The notes under the pieces are model-generated. The model searched no databases. It had not been told where the DNA came from and saw only the letters and a program-made list of their open reading frames with translations. The position numbers and the translations under genes were made by a program. Positions 33,979-47,036 of a stretch of 64,000 bases of DNA are shown piece after piece. This DNA comes from Anseranas semipalmata (taxonomy: Eukaryota > Chordata > Aves > Anseriformes > Anseranatidae). Location: NCBI GenBank assembly GCA_013399115.1, contig VXAA01004087.1, positions 30,166 to 94,165 on the forward strand. The letters run 5' to 3'. The stretch's first letter is position 1; each line of letters opens with the position of its first letter.

Positions 33979-36692
33979 TAATAGCAAAGTTTTGTAGCTC
34001 TGGTAGCCTTGTATCTGTTGATATAATGAAAGATGTTGCTCCTCCTTGCAAGCATTGCTTTGCTTTATACAACAACAGGCTCCAGCACAGAATTTATATG
34101 ACTTCATTCTCATGAGTTTTCTGGGCTAGATGTATCTTGGCCTACAAATAGGGTTCAGTTAAATCTCAAGAATGAAATAAGGTGTTGAAGTGGAATTCTG
34201 CAAATATTTTAGACCCAAAATTTTGGCAAAATCCAATTTCTCCTTTAGCCCTTTATTTCTTTAATCTACATTAAACACCAGTTACAAGCTATGATGAGCT
34301 GCACATTCCTATGAACCAAACATTATTATTTTTTAAATCTAACACTTACACATGCCAATAATCAGGCTAACAGGAAAGTTTCTTACAAACACTGCCCTTC
34401 ATCTTTCAAAACCAAGCCATCAGTGATCAGCAATCAGCAACAGACTATATTCTGCAGTGACAGAAAGGTCAGGGCAGTCACAAGAAATAAAAGTCTTTAA
34501 ATATCTGTCTTTAAAAAGTATTAAGAGATCACAAGGGAGCATATGAGTTTCCGTCCCTTTTGGCTCTTAATGGGAAGATGAGATCTTCCTCCCTCCATGA
34601 GAAAAAAAAAATCCATTCACTTGCACTGTTTAGGGCTGCTCTATTTCTATTCATAGTTTAGTGGATGATGGCAGTGTGCATGCACTGGTTAACTCAGGGT
34701 CCCCAAGCCCAAAACTTCTAGGGAGAGTTTGATCTACTGCCCAAGCAAAGACTGACTGTGTAATCCCAACACAATAAATCTGCTGCCACTCCAAAGAGTA
34801 GGATTTACAGTGCGTGCTCACACCAACTTTGCTGCATGTGCCAGGAAAGCATCAGAACTACAATGAATGTGTTGAGAATAGTTACAATCTCTACAAGCTG
34901 TAGACATCTCAATTTCTGGACCTATGGCAGTCTATGAAGGAAGGCCCCATGTTCCCATAGTTATGCAAAAGAGATAGATAGACAATGGACAACAACAGCA
35001 GAAATTTCAATTAGAAATAGATCTACAACAGGAAAGGGTATCCTTGATAAAAATCTGTCTAGGTAACATTTCAGAGTAGAGAAAGAAGGAATGCCCAGGA
35101 GGGACACATTTTGCCTCTACAATTCCCTTCCTCTCTGTAAACAATTCATCCCTGTGAGTTTGAGTGAAGTCCTGGTCATGGGAGAAGGGTACTCTCAAAT
35201 GAAGAAATTTTCACAGCTAACATTCTTAGTTTCCAGAAAAATTTAGAATCAGAAAAACAAATTTTCATTTTAACAACGAACATTTTTTTCAAGCCTGAGG
35301 TTTTAGTGGTGGCTTGGAAATTTTCTTCTGAAAAAATATATCAAAATGAAAAAGTTTGCAGCTTTTTCAAAACTTCCTGTAGGAGACAAATTATATTTTT
35401 CTTACGTGTTGTAGCCACCATCTTAAAACTTCTGGCACTATATTTATCCCAGAAGCCATTGTTGTTCTCTTTAGCTATAAACCAACCTTACTTTCTAATT
35501 AATGGTATATTGCAAAATACTGCAAATACTGCTAAAGTTCAAGTACTGTACAACTTTTCCTCATGCATTCTTTTTGCGGCACCTTTGGGAAAAGGCATTA
35601 TGCTTTTCTGCTTATGACCTAAGCTCATGCCCACTGCTTCATTTAACCACCTTTGGGATTAGTATTTCTGCTCCATCCTCTTGGGCATGCCCAACAATTA
35701 TTATTCCCAAAGGAACGATCACAGTCATCCGGTCCATAAGGCTTCAATTAAAAGTCCTGAGGGAGGACGTTGAAAGAGGTATTTTATTTTAAAAGCCTTT
35801 AAATGCTGCACAACTGTTGTCTGCTGAAGAACTTCCTGCCATTCCCTCCTAATTCTTTTTCTGTCTTTTAATCCTTCTCAGTCATTAATTCTGTCATGCT
35901 CTGGCAAACTGTATTTTATTGCAGTACATGTGTGCAATCCCTTTGTTGGAGTATTTTCTGTGATGCACTCATGCTGCTAGCATTAGATATCTAATCTCTG
36001 TGCGTAAATTAGGGGAGTAGTTTGCCTAATGCCTATCTATAGGTGATGAAAATAATTAGTCTCATCCAGAGGGAAATGTAGGTCAGGAGCATAGTCCAAG
36101 ACTTCTGACTTGCACTCTGGAGATTCCTATCAGTGTTCACTGAGAGTCACACATGGGTGTCCAGCTCTTGGTTCATCAGGCAGGCTGCCCACCACAGCTT
36201 TTCCAGGGGGTGTTACCTGACTGGCAAAGCCTAGTTGATGGGAGGTTCCTGGGTGCTTCAAATTCCTGGACACGGGAGTCAGAAAGAGAGCACAAGCAAG
36301 CAAGACCAGCTCCATGGAGAAATGACCCCCTCTCCTTTTCTGCTTATGAACTGTTCCTAACTGCCCTTTTCCTCTGAAAGATATGTTGCATATACAGCGT
36401 GGCTCTAAGCCATGTCAATATTTTATGATATGACTCATAGATCCAGGATATGGGTCAACCCTGCTGGTAAAGGACTGTGAAGAAGCCATCATACAAATTT
36501 GGGTACTTCATTGCCTAAATCTGCTATGCTCCCTCTTATCTTCATGAACAACTGAACAGTTCAGTTAGTATTTCTTTGGGAATGATATGAAGGAGGTTTG
36601 AACCAATTTCTAATACACCAGGCCTTACTCTCTTTGTTTGCTATGGCTCCTGCTTTGTCAAAAATCAGAAGCCTTGGAACTTTGTCTACTTC

Positions 36693-36735
36693 ATATTATT
36701 TATTATTATTATTTACATTATTGTTATTGTTATTA
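36693..36735. repeat. (ATT)n imperfect trinucleotide repeat
   Basis: TTA/ATT and GTT triplets, imperfect. Confidence 0.88.
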
Positions 36736-39265
36736 AGCAGAAGCCTCATAATCACACTTAGCCAGCACTGACCAGCCACTGTTACAATTGCTAACTGTAT
36801 GTCTCATGAAAATCATCTCCCATGATAACTAAAGAGCAGATCTCCTAAAATGTAGGCAACATCTAAGCTGAATGCAGAAACTGGGCATTTTATGAGGGGC
36901 TGAAAATTCACATTACCATTCTTTATTACAGAATGTGGATGTGCTGAGCATCGGAGAGGAAAAGCTTCAGCTTTTTAGTGGAAATACGACCTAGTCATAT
37001 ATAAAATAATCTAACTGGTCTTGATGAAATAAAAATGCTAAATAAAAGAATAATTTGTATATTAATGCTTATATGTGTAGCAGTCCCAGCCATATTTAAG
37101 AGGCAGATTTATGCCAAATGTGAAATATTTGGAAGCAATAATAGGATAAGTCATATGTTACTAAAAAAGGGAGGATGAAGCAGATAAACCTCACATTTTT
37201 AACATTTTCAATCAAATTACAATTTCTTTAAAATATTTTAACAACAAACATTCCACTACCATTGTGTCAATATGGTCATATTACGCATCTCAGCTCTCAT
37301 ATATTTTGTTTATGAGCCATGAAAGAATTATCCCTATCCAAACTGATTTTAATTGAATTGCAAAACAAAAAGAACCTTCTCTAACTTTCTAACTTTCCTG
37401 ACAAGCTAGAATAAGGTCAAAGAGATTTGAAGAGTCATTGAAGAAAATGTTTTGATTTACTTCAGATAGACTCAGGGGAACTTTGTTCCAGATGGTAACC
37501 TTCACCTTTTACAACAAACTGTCTATTTGTGGTAGTTCCTTATTACAATTAGATCCATATCTGTCTGATATTTTGGTGGTCAGGAATTTCCTGGTATCAT
37601 ACTACCTATGATATATATTTTGCATCATTTATTGTGATTGTATGTAATAGCAGAGGAAAGGAATTTAATTTCAGTTTCTCTAGATTGGCCATGGTATTTT
37701 GAAATATATTCAGCATTAACACTTCAGAAAACTCCTATATCCTCAAACCTAAGTGCTATTTTCAGCAGTTTAAATGTTAGCACAACCACTGTATTTCTAT
37801 TTTGGTTTGCAATTTTTAACCATAAAAAATTTAAGAGCAATTTTATGCAAATGGTCAGTTTTATACATATTAAAACCACTTGTGTGTCTAGCTATGAGTT
37901 ACGGACACAAAAAAGACAGGAAAGCATTCATGAAACATTAATTTTGTTTAGCATTATCTATATTTCTAGTTATGTTGACACAATAAATCAAGTGAAAGAG
38001 TTTGTGCAAGCCATGAGAAAACTCGAAAGATTGTTTCTAATAGCCCCCCCAAAAAACTGTTTACCATATTTAGGTTATATAACAAGTACTTATTTTCATT
38101 TCACAGAATACCTAATATTCTATGAATCACAGCTGCTCACTTTTTAATACAGGCCTCCACTAGCTGCATGAATGTCTTATCTAGATCATTACAAGACCCT
38201 GTACTTCTGCACAATACAGATAGAATTGACCGATGTTCACACATTTTATGTGCTATTGTACAGACTTCTCCATTTAGAATGTCAAATAACGGTTTTGTGA
38301 AAGCTTGAGAGAAATTACCTCCTTCACCACAACTATTAAACTAAGTCAACTTACCTTAAATATTGAACAGTAATTTTCAGGCTTGGATCCATGGGTACCT
38401 TGATTTTGTGGACTATTTCCAAGGGATTTGTATGAGATAACTAAGGGAAGTAAAAGAAGTGTCAATAAGCTTAAATTCTCTTCAGAAAGGTTAGCCAATC
38501 TGCTGGAAAAATTTACAGGCTTTTCAAATAATAATAAAAAAAGGGTTGAAAATCACCTTACAGATGGATTTGATGAGTTACTGGAAAGCATTAACACTTC
38601 TAAAGAAGCCATGCTGCAAATAGTATTATTAATCTTTTCCTCTTATAGAAACAATATTTTATTTCAAGCTGCAGGCACATTGCAGGTATTGTTTGTAGGT
38701 TCATTTCTTTTTCTTTACGTTCAGATACTATCTTATTTTTCTTAGACAAATATTTCTGCCCCTTGTATTTTTGACCTCATGTTTAAGATGACACCTTGAC
38801 TGAATTTCTTTACTGGCCTGTAATTCTGTAGCATGTTAAGAACCACAACGTCCCCGAAAAAACAAGAGTTTAAATGTTTTAGCAACCACATAGCTAATGG
38901 CATCAATCATTATTATTAGTGATTTAATATTTATTATTATGTAATAACATAAAAAGACCTCAGTTTCAACAACAATTTAATAACTTCAGTACTCTCCAAA
39001 GAAGCTATGGCAGTAAAGATCTTTACGCTAAGTAGGATAAATAAAAATAATCTCCTTCCCCATCTCCTCCACCTCAATTCAGATTTTTTTATGAGCAAGT
39101 ATCAGTATTTTTTTTACCTTTATTTTTTAATATCCAACCTTCCCTTTTCCCCCAAATTAGGACCTTGTATACTTCCAGGTATTTATGAGACGGTTTTCTA
39201 CTCACCTTAGAGAAATTTCATGAGATTCTGGTCAATAAAACAGATGCTTTGTGTTTGTGTAGGTG

Positions 39266-39287
39266 AAAAAGAAAAAAAAAAAAAAAG
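39266..39287. repeat. A-rich tract
   Basis: Five A, one G, then fifteen A. Confidence 0.92.
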
Positions 39288-40146
39288 ACTTTTCTTAAAA
39301 AAGCATAATATTTTTGAGATGTGCATATCCGGTGCTAAGAATTCTATCCTACCATAGTTTGTATTTTCTAAGCAGAGTACAACTTTTCTAGTGTTTCACA
39401 GGCCACACTGGAAAAAAAATCTAAGAAAGAATTTAAGAAAAGAGAGATGTATATTGCTTTTGATGTGTGATCAGATGATTCCTCTGAAGAGGAATTCTTT
39501 AATGGCAGATCTGTTATGGATAATATAGCTTAATCATACCCTTTTGTTGCCTGCCCTCATTTCATTTCTGAGTGCACAGTGAATTTAATTTTATTTTTCC
39601 TTTGCTAGACATTTGGGGTAAACTAAACATTAATTACATTAACATTATTGTCATAATGTTATTGACCTTAGGTCAGTTATTATAATTTATTAACAGTGGA
39701 GTTGTAGCCCTGGTACCTGATTCCCCATAAACTGCTATGACAGTCTAGTGCAATTCCATTAAAGGCAGAGTATTGTGAAAGTTTCTCCTTCTTGACTTAA
39801 ATATTTTGTGAATCCAGTGAAGTTTACATTTCCAGAAATCATTACACCAGTGGCTGTACATATAATTTTAATTCAAAGAGTACATACTTTTATAATTAGT
39901 ATACTAAATCCAAAATATCTTGTAAATTTTGGGCAGCTCTCTAGTTTACAAATGGTTTACAGTAGCAAGAATTCATTGTTTTAGCATTTCTTTGCATTCT
40001 AGACAAGCTAGACTTTTCACTTTTTTAGGCACTAGTATTTCTCTAGAGATCCTTTCTTGATAAGCTGCTTTTTAACTGGAATAAATACATTGTGGCTGAA
40101 AATTCTGTGCTCGCAGCATTAGCTCCAATTCAGGACACAGGCCTCA

Positions 40147-40152
40147 TCTCTT

Positions 40153-40203
<51 letters not shown>
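40147..40203. repeat. (TC)n followed by (AC)n compound microsatellite
   Basis: TC units with two TTTC interruptions (40147-40186) switch directly to AC units (40187-40203). Confidence 0.97.
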
Positions 40204-40924
40204 AAAGTGTCTGATTTTATAGAGACTTTTCTTCTGCCATAATGAACACTTACAGTTTCCTACTTTCAGTTTGAGGCTTAAGCCTTCCCTCAGACCAATT
40301 TATTCATAATTTTGACTAGTTTGGTTATAAGGAATTACTCATGTCACTGACAGGATTCAACCTGGTCATATAATTTTCTTTTTACCATTCTGTCAGCCAG
40401 AAAGGCTGCCTCCTCCTCCCTCCACCCCCCTTTTTTTTTCTTTTTAATGTTTTTCACATTATTATTTTTCCCTTCATACTTGAAAAGCTCTTGGTGTGGA
40501 GCACTTTAAAATCACCCTTCTGTTTCTCTACTTCCTTCTGCTAAGGAAAGTTTTGGATGCACAATAAACACATGCACATGTGGGCACCAAGTATCCCTGG
40601 GAAAACAAACACTGCTTCTGTCTAGCACAGAGACACTGAGTCTGGAAAGGTGCAACCCTAGTCACAGGACATTGCTTCATCTTTCCTTGGTAATAACTGT
40701 AAGGCTATTTCTCTTCATTATGGAACGTCCCACTTCAGAGACTCCTAGCACAGAAGAACAAATTCATTATTTGGTCGCTGCTTGGAGTGTGGCATGGGGA
40801 GGAAGGATTGTAGCTATGTGCACAGCACCCTGTCCTTCCCTTTATAATCAATGGATAGAGATAATCTATCTGTTCAAATCAAAAAGTTTACTGAAGAATG
40901 AGTTGAATTAGTCTGTAACTTTTC

Positions 40925-40944
40925 TTTTTTTTTTTTTTTTTTTT
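40925..40944. repeat. T-run (20)
   Basis: Twenty T residues. Confidence 0.95.
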
Positions 40945-41287
40945 CTGTAATGATTTTCTAATGCCCTCGTTAGCCAGAAGTCTGAGGGCTAAGGTTGGCT
41001 TTTCTACCTACTTAGTACCCCTCCAATAGCCTTGCAAAAGATTATAAGACATGCTCAAGTATACATATAAACCTCTAAAGAGACTCTATGTCTCCAGAGC
41101 AATAGCTGGAGCTTTACTATTACAATTTACAATTTAAATGATCTGAACATCTTAGTTATGGATTTGAGTCAAGCACTTGTAATTCCAGGTTCTAAACATG
41201 ATTGGAAACCACAAACTGGATACACCTTTACATAGATCTTGATGTGGAACTTGAAAGAACATTTTTTGTACTTAAGGAAGTGCAAAT

Positions 41288-41336
41288 TATGATGATGATG
41301 ACGATGATGATGATGATGATTATTATTATTATTTTT
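41288..41336. repeat. (GAT)n followed by (TAT)n trinucleotide repeat
   Basis: About ten GAT units with one GAC, then TAT units. Read in frame it gives poly-Met/Ile or poly-His artefacts. Confidence 0.96.
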
Positions 41337-42261
41337 TACTTGAGCTATGTTTCTACTGAACCTTCTACTGATGATTTTCATAGCCTAAAAATATACTAAA
41401 AGCCTGGGTCTGCATCTGGTCATATTCATCAGCATAGTGCTCTGTGATGAACTAAGTTTTTCAGATCAACCAGATGAGGGCACCCGGTTTTGAAATATGC
41501 TATGTTTTTATTTCTTGTTGGCATAACTGGTTTTCTTTTCAATGGAAACCAGCATGGATGGTGAAGATGAGGTGATAAGCTTTGGACCTTGTTTGACATA
41601 TAGCCAAGAGGTAGTTAGTATACATACATGAGCCTAAGTGCGGGAAATCCCATTGTTTATATGTAAACTGTGATAGCAGTCCAAAGATATCTTCAAGGAC
41701 TAGAGTAATGAATCACACTCTTTATTTCACCCTGTTATCTAAGTTAATTGGTATGTAAGAAATATATATAACTTTAATTTTGTTTGCAATGCCTTCATGT
41801 AGACAGTATCAGATGGTGTAGAAGTCTTAGCCTGTATTCTTCCTTTGACATAAGTACCAACGAAAACAAGAATTGTCATCATATTTTCTTGTTAGAAAAT
41901 CTGTAGCAAAATAAAGTATGACTTAATGATTATATTAAACGCAGCATTTCAGCAATAAATCAGGTCAAATCATTCAGAACTCACTAAAAACTGACCATCG
42001 TGTGCTTTTCATCACAATAATGGAAAGAAAACCTTGAGAATGATAGTCACCAGACCTAGATCCTTAATGATAATGTTACGTAGAGCACTTTATCAGGCAT
42101 ATTTTATTGTACGACAACTCCATAAAAAGACATCCAGAGTTGTGCAGTTCTTTTCAAGTCAAATCCAGTGAATTTCTGAGAGGAATGCATGCTTAGGAAT
42201 ATTTCATTTTCTCCTGGATATTTCACAAAACCTCTTTGAAGTCTTTGGAATTATCATAGGG

Positions 42262-42283
42262 ATTAATTAATTAATTAATTAAT
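42262..42283. repeat. (ATTA)n microsatellite
   Basis: Five ATTA units. Self-complementary, and it gives overlapping TAATTA homeodomain cores. Confidence 0.95.
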
Positions 42284-45200
42284 CTTATTCCTGTTATACA
42301 CAGATGTAAATCAGATAAAACTACCAAGAAACTGATGGCACAGATATTTGACTGGTACATATTAGTGTGATCTCAATGGAACTCTACCTACTTGGAGTTG
42401 ATTTGGCTATATTACTTGCTTTTATCACTGAATAGATATATATTTCTGCAACTGATTTTACAATTAGCCATTTGTATATGTCATATATTTGTCCTGCAGC
42501 ATCCAAGGCAGTATATTATTTCTACCTTTAATATTGCTAAAGGCAACCAATAAAAATTAGGCTATTATTAAGGAAGAGTTACTAGATTTTGAAAACATTT
42601 CACTTATTAATTTTCACTGTTGTGTCTTTTATATGGAATAAGTCTTCATCATTCTAAAGCATTTTTTGCACAATGGTTGGTTTCTAGAATACATATGACT
42701 TATTTAGTGCAGAATTGCTGCTAGCATCTGTTAATGTACACAATAATGAGAGACCAGAGTTCATCTAGTCCAGTATCTTTTCTGTAACAGTCAGAAAAAG
42801 TGAACGCTTAAGGAAAGAGTGTAAAAATCAGGACAAGTGCACGTTCCCAAGACTTTCCTCTTGTTCAGCAGCAAATAAACCCACGTGCAACAGTGCAACA
42901 AACACAACTCAAAAAGCAACAACGAACCAAAAAGAACAGTAAAGCTTTGCTGAGGTTTTTGGAAAGGTCATGCCAATCTGGTATCCATTGTTTTCCTCCT
43001 TTTCCCTATATTTATCTAGAACCCAAATGCTAAAGTAGCAAAATGAGCTGAAGTGGTCCATAAGCTAACCTAACTTGAACTAGTTCTATAAACATCACCC
43101 TTCCCCTGTTCCCTCACTCTCATCTATGCACAAAGGTATCAAGCCTGATTCACAAAGCTTATAGCAGTGTTTGCTATAATGTCATTGACTGCCATGAGAT
43201 GAACTAAGGAAATTTATAAATAGATGCAGGATAGTGAAATCATCCACAGTTTGGTTTTACTAATTTTGATAGTGCTTCTCTGTGAAGCTAAGCAGAGAAA
43301 GATTACCTGTATTGTGTCTTGTGTAGTAACACCATGTGTGGAAGAAAGTGCAAGTATGCATTTTGTTATTCACCAGGGTATTCCAAAAGTGACTCATATT
43401 GTCTTTAAGTTTAAAATATGAATCCATTTTATGTTAGAAAAAAATAACAGAAAAGCACATATTTTCAAGGTGAATATGATTGCTGTTATTTGCCACTCCT
43501 TTGAGAATTTCATTGTATAGTAAGTAACCAATCATCTTTTATGCATGCTAAGGAATATTTTAGAGGGAAATATATAGACTTTATTTATTATAATGTATTT
43601 CAGCTCTTACCTTAAATGTGTGCACAGTGTTAAGAAATGAAGGGAAGTATCAACAGAGGGGACAGGAAGGATTGGCGAGGAGGAAAAGATACTTCTCACA
43701 CAGACTGTAATCTCCAAAGCAGGCAAAAAATATTCTGAGATGACTGCATACCTTCATTTTATTAACCTAATAGTACAATTGCCTGTGAGATGATGTAGAT
43801 AAACTCCTTTCTTGTCAGTCCTAGCATGAGAGGGGAGAAGGCAATTTAAGGCAATTCCCTTAGACCAAGAACTGGTGGGTTGGCTTCTCTGCCTCACCAC
43901 CTCTGTCCCACTCACTGCCACTGATGTTGTCACCCTCCCTGCTCCTCCTGGCCTTTCTGTCACTTGGTAGCTGCTGCCATCTGGGCTTGGTTTGCACACT
44001 GTTGGGAGTGAAGGCATATCTGACATGGAAGAAAGCAACATGTGAAGAGGAGAAGAAGAAGGAAAATGGTTGAGATGACAGCAGCAAAGATTGAACTTGC
44101 TTGAAGGCCTGAAGCAACTCCTGGTGGCCCTAGAGGCCTTGTTATAACCTAGTTCTGTCTTCATGGACAGTGGAGTTACTCTATAGCTTTTTATTAACCA
44201 CACAGCTACTTAATCCTTTATTGTCTGCTTCTGATAATATTGGAAGCCTGTCAAATATGATGTGTGCAGTATTTTAGGTTAGAAGGGAGCAGCAATTGTA
44301 CTGTGCTTAACATTCTTGCTGACAAACAAACAAACCAGACAATGCTACAAATGCAGTTTGCCCTAAAACACAAACTGCAGTCATTAGACGTTGTAGCTGC
44401 TCATTTTTAAAAGCCACAAATATTCAAGAACTGAAAGAGATAAATCTTAATGTGAAAATCTTTTACTTTTCCCCCGGTAAAAGTGCTTGAGGAGGGTAGC
44501 AAACATAGTGGAAAAATGCTGCAAATCAAATGAACAGTCTGTTCAGCCTGTTTTGTCCTTTCCATGTATTGAATCAATATTTGCTCTGAAAAAGAGGACA
44601 TTCGGAAGAAGTGCTTCAGAGCACTGCTTGGAGGCCTAGAGTGGGTGCAATGCTTGGTGCAACTGTGCTAGCAATGAGGACTGTAACTTGCTTGCATAGT
44701 AGTCTGAACAGTAGTAGTGCATGGGAAGCAGAGACCTTCTATCTGCTTAGCATTCCCCCTCCTCCAATAAATCCATCTTTACTGTAACTTGATAACATCA
44801 CTGAATATTGAACCAGGCTTCCAAAATCCTATTGTTTAACCTTGAATGAGCTTGATGCTGCATACTCCAGGTATATAGATACTGTATACTTAAGGTGTAA
44901 GCTTTGTTTCACTGGTGAACTAAAGGAAGTGTTGTTTATACTGTCTGTTGTTATTACTGTTGCATTGTTGTTTTTAAGTAAAGAATTTTTTTGTCTTATC
45001 CAGAATCTAAAATACACGATCCATTTCCTGAGACTGAAGTGTCTCAGTATAACCCAGTCTCCAAAAATAAGTGCCTGAGGGACAGGAAATGAAAGTTGCA
45101 TTTGTTGCCCTTAAGGATTCTCATTCAAATGGGTGAAAATTTACTTTAATTACACGCACAGAGAATAAAATATTTTAGAGAGGGTCTCTAAAACAATGTT

Positions 45201-45460
45201 GTTTAAGACAAAGAAATAAAAATCCCTGTGTCAAGTTTCACCCTCAAAGGAAGCTTCCTTGTATTTGCAATATCTGCAAACAATGCATTTTGATGAGTAA
45301 TGGTTTGATAGACCTGCATAAGACTGCAAAAGAATAAAAAGCAAGATTGTTTTTGTTTTGTTTCACGAAGCCTTTCATTTGTTTTTTTGGTCTAGTTCTT
45401 TTGAAATTTACTTTTTTTTTTTTTCATTTAACGTCAGGAGAAAGGTACATGTCATTCTCT

Positions 45461-45488
45461 AAAAAAAAACCACCACCACCACCACCAC

Positions 45489-45521
<33 letters not shown>

Positions 45522-45580
45522 AAAAAAAAACAAAAAAAAAAAAAAAAAAAACCATAAAACCAAACAAAACCAAAAACAAA
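45461..45580. repeat. A-run, (CCA)n, long A-rich tract
   Basis: Nine A, then about seven CCA triplets, then an A-rich tract of roughly 80 bases with scattered C. Frames across it give poly-Pro/poly-Lys or poly-Phe/poly-Gly artefacts. No gene-like sequence lies 5' of it to suggest a retrocopy. Confidence 0.95.
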
Positions 45581-46744
45581 GTCAAAACCTTTCCATTCTC
45601 TCCAAAGATACGTATTCTTTTAGTGAAGTATACTTCAGCTATAACATAATAGTAATTCCCTTCATTTTTCTGTTCAGAAGAAGAGTGGAATATTAACTTG
45701 CTAATTCTGAGAATCCACAAATGATGGAAAAGGGCCTTTTATTTATGGAATACACTTCTGTTTTAGTAGTGAGCCTACTGGTGTCTGTGCTGCAATATGT
45801 ACACTCTGCAACTCTAACTGTTTTCACAGGAGGGATTTCAATGCCTCAGCTTGTGCAATGTATTGGCAAAAACTGCAAAAACTGAAACAATTCAAATGGC
45901 TTGGGTTTTGTAGAGGGAAGGGTGAATTCATAGTATTGTGTCATGTGTTTTCATTTATTCTAGTGAGTAATATATGTGTTTCAGGGCTAATCCATACAAG
46001 AAACAACTGATGTAAAATGTGATGAAAACAGAGCATAACAGAAAAATCCTTTGCTATTTTATAACCCAGAGGACAGTCTAGTCTTTTTGCTGTTAGAAAA
46101 GACTGAGAGAGAAAGAGGGAGAGAGAATATTTCAAGTTGTGAGGAGTGCAATCTTAAACTGAATCAGCAAGTAAAAAAGGTTAAGTAAGCCCTAGGGGCA
46201 GGGACTTCTTTTCATTATAGCCATCTAAAGTGTCTACCACAGCAGGGTCCCTCCTTTCTGTCTAGAACTCAGGGCATTGCCGTGACACAAGGAATAAAAT
46301 CACCACCAGGACTGAAAAAAAAAAAAAAAAACAAAACGCACAACTTACTATGTAGATTTGCTTTCTTTCTCTGGTCTTCTCTGTACTGTGGATTAGAGGA
46401 GAAAGCCCAGCCACAAAATAGGAGAAATATAACATTCGAGGGATTTGAGATGTGGGGCAGGAATCTCTGCTGCTGCTCTAAACTCAGTAGCTCTACTTGC
46501 TTCAACTAAGTAGAAAACTTCTGTTAGTAGAGGGTCAGCCTTGGAGTCTCTTTTGCTTTCTATCTCATAAAACAACCACATGCAGAATGATGCTTGTGAA
46601 TGAAAGATTTCTTCATAGTTTGAAATTTTGTTGACCAGGTAAAAACTAAGGAAAATAACATTTTTCTTCTGCAGTATGTTTAAAGAGATACTTTGTGTGA
46701 AGGTCATTACTGTGTTAGTAGACCATCCTAGAAACAGAAATGTC
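45581..46744. other. Non-coding DNA, no gene recognised
   Basis: Short frames only; an A-run lies near 46316-46331. Frames of 78 and 75 codons overlap on opposite strands at 46269-46509 with no recognisable domain. Confidence 0.55.
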
Positions 46745-47036
46745 AAGGAAAAGAGAAGAAGAGAAGAGAAGAGAAGAGAAGAGAAGAGAAGAGAAGAGAA
46801 GAGAAGAGAAGNAAAAGAAAAGAAAAGAAAAGAAAAGAAAAGAAAAGAAAAGAAAAGAAAAGAAAAGAAAAGAAAAGAAAAGAAAAGAAAAGAAAAGAAA
46901 AGAAAAGAAAAGAAAGGAAAAGAAAAGAAAAGAAAAGAAAGGAAAAGAAAAGGAAAGGGGAAAGGAAAGGGGAAAGGAAAGGGGAAAGGAAAAAGGCAAG
47001 GCAAGGAAATGGAAAAGACTAAAGGGAAAGGTAAGG
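46745..47036. repeat. Large AAGAG / AAAAG / GGGGAAA purine array containing an N
   Basis: A purine-only tract of 252 nt (46745-46996, including N at 46812) that changes unit along its length: AAGAG before the N, AAAAG after it (46813 to about 46940), then GGAAA/GGGGAAA units to 46996, tapering into GGCAA-like units by 47036. Long frames on both strands here (Arg/Glu/Lys repeats or Ser/Phe/Leu repeats) are repeat artefacts. The N sits at the unit switch, so the array may be collapsed or mis-joined. Confidence 0.97.

Larger units (their letters stand above)
33979..40146. other. Non-coding AT-rich DNA with one long open stretch
   Basis: No gene is supported. The plus frame at 37638-38147 (169 codons) is unusually long for DNA this AT-rich but has no recognisable domain. 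A palindrome lies at 35681-35694 and inverted repeats at 39641-39675. ATT/TTA repeats lie at 36693-36735 and an A-rich tract at 39266-39287. Confidence 0.5.
40204..45460. other. Non-coding AT-rich DNA, no gene recognised
   Basis: No supported gene. A GC-richer stretch at about 43790-44150 holds overlapping minus-strand frames of 149 and 85 codons without recognisable domains. Simple repeats at 40925, 41288 and 42262 are listed separately. Confidence 0.5.

Noticed and set aside
36130..36315. Minus-strand 61-codon ORF beginning MELVLLACALFLTPVSR, signal-peptide-like
   Set aside because: No acceptor or promoter context, composition of the rest unremarkable. Hydrophobic starts arise often by chance.
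45347..45720. Frames with poly-Pro/poly-Lys or poly-Gly/poly-Phe
   Set aside because: Translations of the (CCA)n and A-rich tract, not protein genes.
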